The notes under the pieces were generated by a model that had not been told where the DNA came from, did not search any database, and saw nothing but the letters and a program-made list of their open reading frames with translations. Shown here piece by piece: positions 43,992 to 54,640 of a DNA stretch of 64,000 nucleotides (position 1 is the first letter of the stretch; every line of letters starts with the position of its first letter). Source of the DNA: Aquila chrysaetos chrysaetos (Eukaryota; Chordata; Aves; Accipitriformes; Accipitridae); assembly GCF_900496995.4 (NCBI RefSeq), contig NC_044016.1, forward strand, positions 21,618,932 to 21,682,931. The letters run 5' to 3'. The position numbers and the translations under genes were made by a program.

Positions 43992-46900
43992 TACTTTTGA
44001 CTCCTTGTCAGGAGATTAAGAATAGGAACCTAGTAAGTGGTCCCAAAATGTTAGTGTTTTTCCAGGTGCAGGAGTAGTTGGAGAAGAAATGTTGCTTTCC
44101 CTGTTGCTAGAAATGCCTTCTGTGCTAGCTGTGCACTAGTCACAGTACTGAAAGGTAAAGAGTGACCATTTGAAGGCTGGTGGGACCTGAAAAACTAAAG
44201 TGCAAAGTTGAAAATACAAGGCACATGGCTTCAAACATGCTCAGGACTCACCAAGAGTCCTGCATCCTGCAGGTCCCCCTGAGACAAGATTTTTGGGAGA
44301 ATCTGGCCCTTTTGTCCATGGGTCATCACTAATAACATTTCTTGGATAAGCCAGTGTGTTGCTGAATTAAATGAGTAGATCCCAGACAGAGAAACTCACC
44401 TTTATAGTAATTTCATTCAAATAACTTTGGTAGTGTTAAAAAATGCTGTTGGTGGCTCTGGAGCAAAAAACTTTGTAAAAGCAGTTCAGGAAGCTGATGT
44501 TCATGATAGTCTGGTCCATCAGCTATTGTCCTTCACTGTCTGTATCTGAGAAACACCTTTTAGTGCCTACTGTAATGTGGATTCCTATTCACTGAGAATG
44601 TGGAAGAGGATATCAACCCCTGTGAACTCCTGTCAGTTGGAGAAGAAACCTTTCAGACCACTTCATACTCTATTGGGACAGGTGGGACTACAGAGAAAAG
44701 ACCAGATTCCTGGAGGGACATCTATTAATACTGGAGCAAAAGGCTGGGACTGGGACTTGAGAGAGTCTCTAGAAGGTTTAACAAAGCCTTCATTTCTTCT
44801 AGCTCTGCCTGATTGCTGCTTTGCTTAGTGTAAGTAGACATTAGGATCCTTCCACACCTCTCGTATGGGCTTCTTCAGTCCCTGCCTCAGGCATTTGTAC
44901 CTAGATAAAAATAATCTCCACAAGCTTCACACTCTTGGCCACAGTCCATGCTGGTGCCCACTCCTCTGTGATGATGATCTGGATTATTTGTGGTTGGCCA
45001 GAGTGGAGCTCTGCTCTCCAAGCTGCACAGCAAAGCCCCAAAATCACAGAGTCATGGCAAACCTGAGAACACAACTCAAACTCTAATCCCATTACAACAG
45101 CTAAATGTACTTTGCTCAAACTTTTAATAAGGTAACATGTACCTGAATAACTAGATTTCCTCCTCATGATCATGATCCTGTTCTTGGCGATGACTGGAGA
45201 ACTATGATAACATAATCTGATTTGAATGGCCTGTGCAGGCACCACCTGGCAGCTATGGATATCAAGTTAGGAGAATGAAGATGAATGGTCCAGAGGAATA
45301 TTCAATTACATAGTTTCCTTTCCAAAGGTAATAACCTGATGAGTAAGAAAGTTACTCTCCCTTATTTGCTGTCACCATCTCCGTTTCCAGGGATTTTTAT
45401 TTAGTTACTTTCATTTTTCTATTCAGCACTTGTCTGGAGATGGATGGGCACTCCCTCTGTTTCTGGAAGCCACCACTGCTGAATCAGAATCAGCTGGCTG
45501 TGTTGGAATATGGTGGTAATACCCAGAGTGCAACCTGTGCACTGCAGAGCTCAGCTTCCCAAGACCCTGTGAGCAGGAGTGCTGAGAGACAAGCTCTCAA
45601 CAGCCTATCTTGTTGTGCATTTGCAAACTGCTCTCCAGCCCCCCCCAGCAAAGAGCTTCAGCACAGAGGTAAGGGAAGAGCTTTCTGCTGATAAACAAAA
45701 TCAAGATAGTTCTCATTCCACCCTCTGTAACTAGACTAGATGTTTTAGAATTGCTGGAGTTCACTGAGATGTTCAAGGCAGGGTGAGAAGGCATAAAGGA
45801 GCTTTTCCTAGAGATCCTGGGAACAACACTTGCTTTACTCGCCATCTGTTTGAAAGGCTCTAGAACACTGCCTGATTTGTAAAGTTGATCTAAAAGTTAT
45901 GAAGAGATGTTAAACAATGGTGTCCCTTGTCCATGCACTGAGAGACCATTCTCCATAGCCCGGATTTCTCTCTCATGGACTCATATGGTGCCTTGGGGCC
46001 TGTGCTGAATTTTCTGACTTGGGTCCAAACAAAAGGTCAGCTTGACTGGGACTCCCCGTCCCACCCTGAAACTTCACTTCTGCTCTCCTGAATTCTCTTT
46101 GTCCATCAGCATCCCAAGGAGGATGCTGCAGTACTTACAGTCCACCTCTGCTTTGGGGACAAGAGTATTTCCTTTCTCCATGTCATCATGCAGGACTGCA
46201 CAACTTTGGGAAGTGACAAGTACTAGGTTTCTTCAAGGTCCTTTAAGCATTTTGTAGATATTTTCATAGCTTTTTACTGACTTAAGGCAGAATATTTCCA
46301 TCCTCTCTGATACGTGAAAGAATTCACTAAGAAATGGTGACTCACTACCCAAAATCTTTCACTGAACCTCAATCTCTTCTCCAGAAGCAGTTTATGTCAT
46401 TCTCATCCCAGCATGTGAGACGTGGTGTTTCTTGCTCCTGTAAATGTTCTAGTGAACTTTTTTTTCATTAGCATTAGACAAAGGAGGTTTTGAACACCAA
46501 TATTACTCTCCTTCCCCAATCTCATCCCATTTCTATTTTTCCCTCCCACTAGCTTCTAAGCAAACATTTTAAAATGTGTAGTTCCTAGGCAATTGCATTA
46601 TGGAATGACTGTCTGGTCTACATACCTGCCAGCAATAGTAAATCAGCTCTCAGCACTAAGACAAGTAAACTGAAAATTTGAGTGAACCTGGTTCAAGAGC
46701 TCAGGAAATGAGTGGAAATGCTCCCAATGATTTCCATAGCCTTGTAGCAAGCTTCTGCTTGAACACAGAACAAAATCAAATGAAATCACTCTAGAGCAGG
46801 AGGGACTCACATATTGAAATGACACACGTAGGGAAGAACAGAGGATGCTGGGAGAGAGAAGTGGGCAAAAAGAAGAGAAAGAAGTTGTGTTTAGTAGACA

Positions 46901-47171
46901 ACAGTCTGACGGCTGAGCTTATTTAAAACTGTATGGGCCAACAGACTACAGAACAGATTGGGGGAACTATCTATCTTTGGCCTTATTAGAAAGGGATGAT
47001 AGAGGGAAATATAAACAGTCTAACAATCATTAATACAGTCTTTCTGGTTCCACCAAAATATCACCTAAGGCAACACATTTTATTTCCTAAATTGTGATTA
47101 TACTCAGCAGACATGGGAGTTATTATTAGACGTTTTTTAGAAAAAAAGCACAGAAACTCAAAAGGTACTTT
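43992..47171. other. Non-coding stretch
   Basis: About 3.2 kb with no recognisable gene or repeat. Open frames do not exceed 114 codons. Confidence 0.5.
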
Positions 47172-47402
47172 TCTTTGCCAGGCACTGGACAAGCATACAT
47201 GAAGAGACACAGCCCCCAACTTGGGAATCTGTAAAGCAATGTGTGAGAGACAGGAAGTACAATTCTTCTCATTGCTACAGAAGTCCAGGAATGGAGGAGG
47301 ACATGCACGTGATCAAAGAGCATTAATGGCAAAGCTCAGAGTTGAAGCCAAGTATGGTGCTCTCAATTACTGTTGCTTAACCATAAGATCTTGTCTCCTT
47401 GA
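47172..47402 (+). mobile_element. Near full-length amniote MIR-like SINE
   Basis: The whole order of the amniote tRNA-derived SINE is present. GCCAGGCACTGGACAAGCAT is followed by GAAGAGACACAGCCCCCAAC and TTGGGAATCTGTAAAGCAAT (the 'ccctgccccaaagagcttacaatct' part), then GACAGGAAGTACAATTCTTC. Next come ACGTGATCAAAGAGCATTAA, GGCAAAGCTCAGAGTTGAAG and finally GCTTAACCATAAGATCTTGT (matching 'ccttaaccacaagaccatcctt'). It is diverged but essentially uninterrupted. It has no coding capacity. Confidence 0.82.
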
Positions 47403-48269
47403 AATTTCCTGATTGGACCCGACTTTTCAATAGGCACATACATTTTATTTTCTACACCTATTGCTGGCTCCAATAAAATGCAGCATAAGAGCTGAGTCAT
47501 CATCTCAGAGGATACAAAAGATCAGTGCTTCCATCTCACCCTGTGCACAGATTTCTAGAGAAGATAGCACGTGGATGATGAAATCAGTGCCAGCAGATGT
47601 AGGGAAAACTCCATTAAGTCTCCAGTTCTGGCTCCAGCATTGCCTGCATGCCAAACTTTATGCAGCTTGGATGTTGTGGAGAAATCCCATCAAGGCCATT
47701 TCTCATTATCTGTCTCCTCAGAAGGAGTGTGGTCATTAGGCAGTGCCAACAAAGGTTTTAGCTTTGATCAGGCACTGAGGAAGGACACTCTTTGGTCACA
47801 GTCACAGCGGGTCAGCCCACCTCACTGGCTGTTTATGAAAGCCATTTTCAGAATCACGGATGGAAAATACATTACAAGATCTTACTGTTACAGCCACAAG
47901 GACCGCAGTGGCTGATCTCGTCACATCACTTGCAAAACCCAACATGCAGAGCTCTGCCTGGCCAGCTGGCAGTCCAAACGCTTTGTTCTTCCCCACTACT
48001 TATCAAATCCAATACATTCTGGTAAACTAGACCATGTACTTTAGCAATCATCCCAGACTGGATGTAAAGACTCCAAGCAATGACAAATTCACCACTTCCC
48101 TGGAAGGAAATGCTTTCAGTTATTCCTTTCCTCAAATCTTAAAAAAATCCCTTGCATCTTACTTCCAGTTTGAATTTTATGGGTTCCATCTTCTGGACTG
48201 GACTTTATTAGGGTTTTGTTTGTGGGATAATAGACCTTCCTGTTCTTGGATGCATTTTTCCTTAGTAGA
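47403..48269. other. Non-coding stretch
   Basis: Unique sequence with no recognised feature. Confidence 0.45.
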
Positions 48270-49010
48270 TCATTAAAACATCATAGTGTCCCTAACTTTC
48301 TTCTGATAAACTATATGGGATCCTAAAGAGTTTCTTATGCTAGAGAGTATCTTAAAGGTTGTATATCATTCCTGTAGCTCATTTCTGAACCTTTCCCAGT
48401 CATTCTGCTTCTCTCTTGAATGTGGTCATCTGGTAAATGTTTTGTCAATGCCATGCCAGTGGGAAAATCATGTTCTTTCTGCTACTCCGTATCTCCTTAA
48501 TTAGCTATCAGGAGGAATAAGTTAGGCTTTCTTGCTCTGCCTGGAGCCAGTTTCCAGTGAATTATCTGCATAACCCATCAATGCTCCCCAGAGTCACTAC
48601 TTTTCCATAAATACTTAAAGGTTGTCTATATGGACTACGCTCTGCCATATTAATCTAGGACAGACATTATAACATGCATCACCTGATTGTAGCCTAATTA
48701 TGAATAGCAGAGATCACTTTGTGTCACTGATCTGCTCTTACTGCCATTTTAATTTACCAGTTTTCTACCCAGATACTCTCCAGCATATGGAGCATGGAAA
48801 TGCTGTCCTAGCATTCTGCTGTCTTCCACAGTAGGGAATAACCCACGTTCCAGTCCACTTCCCCCATCTCACCCACATTCAGATGAAACTGTTATTTTTC
48901 ACTATCTGTGAGCCAACCAGGTTTTAATACATTTTCTTCCTTTACGTTTTCCCCAGTCTGCATTGTGCTAGTATCCAGGTTAGTGTGTCAACTTTGGGAA
49001 ACTCTAAACT
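48270..49010 (-). mobile_element. Ancient L3/CR1-like LINE remnant
   Basis: The plus strand contains, in order, ATCATAGTGTCCCTAACTTT, TTGTATATCATTCCTGTAGC, TCATTTCTGAACCTTTCCCA, TTCTCTCTTGAATGTGGTCA, later CAGAGTCACTACTTTTCCAT and AGCCAACCAGGTTTTAATAC. These follow antisense L3/CR1 words such as 'gtagctcatttctgaaccctttcc', 'cttgaattgtggtca' and 'gagccagtttctaatcca'. All frames are disrupted. The boundaries are approximate and the family call should be checked. Confidence 0.55.
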
Positions 49011-49159
49011 GTATTATTATTTCTTTATTTATATCAAAGTAGTGACTGGAGGCTCCAGAGGAGTTATGCACTGTACCTAAGCATGCAACAAGACTGTCCA
49101 TGGCACTGAGCAATTATAACCTGAGCAGAATCTAGGGAGAAGATAGGCAGAAGCTAGGA

Positions 49160-49290
49160 AAAAGGATTTCACAATTGCTTTGTTTTGCAGATGGGGCACA
49201 ATGATACGGAGAAGTTCAGAATAAGGATGTGCAGGACTCTGGCTTAGCTGTGAAAACCCAAACTTTCCCAGCAACTGAGTAGCAGGAAAC
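49160..49290 (+). mobile_element. Possible MIR-type SINE fragment, sense
   Basis: TTTTGCAGATGGGGCACAAT and ATACGGAGAAGTTCAGAATA, then GGACTCTGGCTTAGCTG, loosely follow the MIR core order from 'ttttacagatggggaaactgaggcacagagaggtta' onward. Matches are weaker than at 37.4 or 47.2 kb. Confidence 0.42.
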
Positions 49291-51046
49291 ACCCTCACCC
49301 AACCTTTTGACCTCACTATTGCCTGACATTCAGGTTTGATTTGCAAGTATCTTGCCTTTCTGTTCCCTTTTCCCTACCCTTTGCCATCCTTGCTCTAATT
49401 CTCAGCCAGCTTGTCTCATTTCAAGTGCACACTTACCTATGTTGCCTTTGCCATGATAACTTATTCCACAATAACACATGTCCTCCTGGATGACACAATT
49501 TTGGCCAAGGGCTCCGTTCCTCACTTTTAGATTATTTCCTGCCACTGAGACGTGAAACTGCTCTTTTCTGGCTCTCTACTCCCCTTTCAGAGCTGTGAAG
49601 CCTCCTTTCTTGTGATACACCTCCCAGAGGCCTCCAGATTATGCAAAAATGCAAATTCTCCACACCATAAGAGTTTTGCATCAGGTGTCCTGCATAATGT
49701 CTTTTTATTGTAGTGAGCACAGAAATCTGCTCCCATGGGAAGACAGATGCAGAATCCCAACCTGTGCACCTGCTCCTTTAAACAGTCCCAGGGCAAGCCA
49801 GCTCTTCCACAGCTGGCTAGCAGATGGGGAAAGGTGAGAACACACAGGCCGCTGTTCAGGGTTTCTGTGGCAGAGTAGTAGGATTGCATTAAGCTCCTCT
49901 TAACACATTATGCAGAATCCTAAGTCTTTAGCTGAACCAGGACTACAATCCTCTTACGCGTCTTTGCTGAAATTCCGTGAGTTGCATGCACGCACGCACA
50001 CACGCCAGCACAGAGGAGCCTTCAGGAGCGGCTTACCTCTCGTAGGTGACAAATGACACCAGGCAAGTTTGTGCTGGAAAGCCCGCGAGCCATCAGTCAC
50101 CCACAGATGAGAGACGGCATTTGGCTCCCCCAAGCTTAAGGCATGTTGTGATTGCCTTCTTTTTATTTACAGGTAACGGAATTGCTTGTTAAGATTGGCT
50201 TGTCCTTTCTTGCTGGGGATTTTTGCGTGTGTGTTTGTTTTCTGTTTCCAGCATATTCACGTGAAGTCTTCACCTCCCTTGACCTCCAGCAGCAAGGCAA
50301 CTTGTGTTTGGGTTTGACAGTTTGTGAGACACATTTGCTGTGACTGAAGCTCACCTCCGTGCAGGACACCGGGACAAGGTTGAGGTGCTGCAGCTAGGGT
50401 GGACGTGGCTGCCAGCACTGTGTGTGCATGCACATGTGCGAGAGATATCCTGCCCCACTCAGAAATGGGGTTTCCCAGACCTTGTTCCCAAGGCAATTGC
50501 AATGAGCAGGGTTTTATAATTGCTGTCAGGGTTCTCCTCCTTCATTGCAGTGCCTTGATATCTTAAGCATTAATTGGTTATTTATTTATGTTGGGATTCT
50601 CAAAATTTACTTGGGATTTTCAGTGCCCACCCATCTAGGGACTGGGCTTTCAACACTGGCTGAAAAAAACAGTTCAGACCTATTTAAAGTATCTTACATT
50701 GAGGTTGCAAGCCACATGGCCAAAAAAATCTATGGAGAGAAACATGGGTCCTCTCCTTGGGAGTTGATATTCTCTGCCGACCTGAGACCCCAAGGATGGG
50801 ATTAGCTGGAGTCCCAGGTCTGAGCTGGACCAAGGCCTACACAAGCAATGCTGACCACAATGAACTGGAGAAAATGAACTTTGGGCTCTTGCTGCTTGCC
50901 AACATGGGTACATTTTTAATTTGTTTTGGCTTTTCTGCTTTCTGGTAGGGTCTCCCTACCTGTCTGCCCCTCCATACAAGCTCTGGCCAGTGTCTGCCCC
51001 CAGGCTGTTCTGAAGAGCCTTGCGTAGCAACTGAAACTGCAGAAGA
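49291..51046. other. Non-coding stretch
   Basis: Nothing recognised. A short CACGCACGCACACACGC patch at 49988-50004 is a minor alternating purine-pyrimidine sequence. Confidence 0.45.
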
Positions 51047-51066
51047 AGCTGGCTTGTAAGCCAGCT
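51047..51066. repeat. Perfect 20-bp inverted repeat
   Basis: AGCTGGCTT and AAGCCAGCT flank GT, followed by GGCT. The centre TTGTAA is the same as in the palindromes at 17143 and 29047. Confidence 0.7.
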
Positions 51067-52837
51067 GGCTAGGGAAGGGTCAGATAAGTGGCATCTTGAG
51101 AGCCAAATGCAGTCCTGAGGGTTTCTGAGGTTGGCCTCCAAGGCCTGTCAGTGGCTGCCCGTGGCGCCAGGCCTGCAGGCACATGTCCTGGTGCTCAGCA
51201 GGGTCCCCTGCTCAAGTGCTGCCAGGCAAGGGGACCCAGGAGCCCACAGGGACAGTGGTATTGCCAGTGCTGGGGGCCATGGGCAAGCAGTGGCTGTCTC
51301 CATGCAGAGGCTGTCCCCTCCAGGGCTACATCAGATCCCGCTTGCTGGGACTGCATGGAGGCTCAGTGGCAATTATGGGCGGGCTGCCCTGTGGGATGCT
51401 GTAACCCAGGGAATTGCAGCTCTGCTGGTGTTGAGGCATCTTTGGTACATCAAAGCTTTTGTTTCATCTTGCCAGCCATGGGATATTTTGAGTTGTCTCT
51501 GGATAACTTAGAGATTGTGTCAGTGTCTCTGGATTTTTATCAACAATAAGCGTGCTTAAAAAAAATAGCCAGCTGTGCCAAAAGCGGTGTGGTGCACTCA
51601 TCTTGGTATTTACAGCAAACATCTCCAGACAGGATTATACAGAGCATTTGTAACATTTGTGTCTCCTTCACACAATCCATTTCATGTCTTCCTTCTGCAG
51701 AAGCAGAAGGCTGGCCACCCTTCAGGCAGAGCACGCAATTCCCTGTAATGGGGGCTAGACACCAGCCCCATCCTCCTGTGCTGTTACCTGAGTCTCAAGC
51801 AGCCAGTCCTATGCAAAGCAGGCTTTCATGGAGAGACCGCAGAGCTGCTGCTCTCCCCAGAGCTGCTCCTGAACTGCGAATAACTCCAAGGCCTGCAGGA
51901 ATACTCCACTGCACCCTTGCATTACCTTCAGCAGGACCGAATGGTACACAAGCACAATTTTGTACATGCTGAGGACTGCTGTGAGGCGGTGGCTCTGTTG
52001 CATGAAGCCTGGGTGTGTGAAACCTCACCTTAATATCTCATTCCCTTAACGACTTAAGGTGTCCATGCTCCTTGCATGTATCTGTGGTGGGTTTTGCAAT
52101 CTTGTCTGCGCTGCCTTGTCTTCCCATTTGTGGCCTTGCCAGCTGCTGACAGTGATGGGAGGCCGATTGCACTGCTGCCTGGCTGCAGGCCAGTGCATGC
52201 AGTGTTTGTGCCTGCGGCTCCACCCGTCAGCATCCCTTCCCATGTCAGTCCATTTTGCCTCACATGCAGTTCTGCTGCTGCCCCTCTATCCAAATCTAGA
52301 ACATCTCCACCATTCTTCTATCCCTGTGCCTTTCACAGCTCTGACATCTGGCCTCCTGCTTGAGCAGCAGTTCTCCCTCCTGGCTCTGGACTTAGGCTGC
52401 TGTGCAGAGGTGGTGTTAGTCACTGTTTTTTGGAATCTCAATGAAGGTAGGGTTAAAACCCCATGTTAATGTCAGTGTTGACTCATGTTTTAGGAACCGA
52501 TATTCACTGAAGTATGAAGGCTCATTCCTGACTTATTTCAAACACAATATCTATAATCCCTAGGCCTCTGCTGACATGTTTTATACTTACTATCCTGTCT
52601 GGTCCAAATAGCACTATGCAGGGAAAACTTTGTTCCGTCAGAGGACTGCTTAGTAGCTAGATGTCTATGGTGCCCTCCATCAAAGCAGTGCTCATGAACA
52701 CTTGAGGACAGTGCTGTTAGGAAGGAAGTGCTCCACTGAAAGAAATCCCACCTGAAGCTGACTCTAAATGTAACGATACAAGTAAGACTCTATACTGGTT
52801 GCAAGAAAGGGGAAGAAACTCTGGTGGCTTCTGTGGT
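51067..52837. other. Non-coding stretch
   Basis: GC-richer patch at 51130-51420 with overlapping open frames of 126, 132 and 73 codons in all plus frames, a sign of low stop density and not of a gene. Nothing else recognised. Confidence 0.5.
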
Positions 52838-52990
52838 ACTGCATTATGATGCCCCCTTTTCCTTCAGGAAACTGAAACCTGAAGAATGATGATTTTCTGA
52901 AGATCACCTGTTGAGTTGGTGTCAGAGCCCAGCTAGCAGCTCGAGGTCCAAAGCCACGTTCCCTGTCTCAGAGGCATCATGCTCTACATG
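52838..52990 (+). mobile_element. MIR-type SINE, sense
   Basis: GCATTATGATGCCCCCTTTT, then TTCAGGAAACTGAAACCTGA, then TTCTGAAGATCACCTGTTGA and GGTGTCAGAGCCCAGCTAGC. The sequence follows the sense MIR core 'attatccccattttacagatgaggaaactgaggc' to 'gtggcagagcccagg'. The tail is lost. Confidence 0.7.
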
Positions 52991-54640
52991 GTGATTGCAA
53001 TCTTGGCATTGTACCAGCTCTAATTTTTACTTAAAGAACAAATCAATCGGAGCTAACCTACCCATCCCTGTTTGAAGCCAGGCCAAGTCACAACTAAGCA
53101 CCATTTATGAAATAGTAACTGGAGCTCTGGAAACTGAACTACTATATTTATTCAGCCTGAGGTGAAGTCTGTCACCAGATAATTGCAAAGGGGAATGAAC
53201 TTATTCCAGTAAGGTCAGTTTTACCGTTTCATCCCTTGCAAGCTCAGTTCATAGTTCCTGTTTGTTAACTGCAACTGAGCTGCACACAGAGGCTTTGTGC
53301 TGGGGGATCTCTCTGAGAAGTAGGATGAAATGGTGCCTGTCCCAAAGAATTTATAGGAGAGGATGTTTTTCTCATGCAGGTTAGTAGCAGGGCTTTTTGT
53401 TTAAGCAAAACAATTTCCTATATTCACTGTGCTTCTATTAGGAAACACTCAGATTAGGGTGTTTTCTAGGGGACATGTGAGTCTGAAGTAGAGCAGAAAG
53501 AGGAATCCTTTTGTGGAGGAAACAGCAGGGAAGCAAAGAAAGATTTGGGTAGAGAGGAGATGTGGCATGGTTTGGCAATGAAGGGCTGCTGAGGCAGAGG
53601 GGAATGAAAGAGGCTGACACCCAAGAACAATGCAATATGGCAAATAAAAAGTCAAGATCAAGCATGCTGGAGGAGTGTCTCTGGCAAAGAGGGCTTGTGC
53701 TGTTGGCTGCATGCAGCTGTGAACTGCACGCTGTCTGTCTCAAATCTACCAGCAGTTTCTCCCGAACTGGAACCATCTACAGAGAGCCTGCCAAAACTGC
53801 TTTCCTGGACACTCAGCAGAGATGCTGGTTGAGCTCCCATCAGAGAATTGGCCTGGCTTCTGGGAATAGAGCTGCTTTAGTCACACCCCTTTCATGCTCA
53901 CTGCTCTTGGAGTGGCCAAACTATTGTTTGCAGGGCCTGAATTGCAGAGCTACATGTGTGGAACTGAAACAAGATTCCCACACCCGAAGAGCTTGGCAGC
54001 AAGTCCTCATGCCCTCAAACTTGCTGGGGGTGGGAGGTCATCACCAAGCATGTGTGTGTGGATGGTCCTACTCGCAAAGTCTTGAAGTGACCTGCTGTCT
54101 GGCACACTGAACTGCAGCAGTGCCAGGATGCTGTTAATAGTCTTCGAGCACTGCTTTAAATTTGGTTTACTGTACAACATCTGACCTGTCACCTGCAGGA
54201 TATGAATCCCTCCATGCTAGTACTTGTCATGCCCATTTCTGCACTTAGTACCCCACTCTTTCAAAGTTTTTGTATTCCCATACATCACAGCTAGGTCAGA
54301 AACATAAATATTCACAGATCAGGTGGACAGATGCTGTCCATTCTGGTCATAGCAGATATCTGAATCAGCCTAATGGCTCCATAGTGCTGTCATCCATTCT
54401 GAGCCAAAATGTGATTATTAGCAGTTCCTCCAGAGAAATCCTGCAAGATACTCTGCAGTGGTTGGTTCTGGACTAAGCAAGCTTGGGGGCAAATTCCTTC
54501 TCAGCCCCACGGCCTTGAAATCAGTTTATCAGAATTTTTCTTTTGGAAGTCTGACATGTTTTAAATAGTTACTATTCCAACACAACAGTTGGAGACAATT
54601 ATAAATACTACCTACTTCTTAAAAAAAAATATTGCTTAGA
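52991..54640. other. Non-coding stretch
   Basis: A short piece at 53315-53360 (GTGCCTGTCCCAAAGAATTT) resembles the 5' body of the amniote SINE but is too short to call. The 182-codon plus frame at 53562-54110 has no domain, poor composition and no exon borders. Confidence 0.5.

Noticed and set aside
53562..54110. 182-codon plus-strand open frame
   Set aside because: No recognisable domain, ordinary irregular composition, no promoter or poly(A) context. Chance frame.
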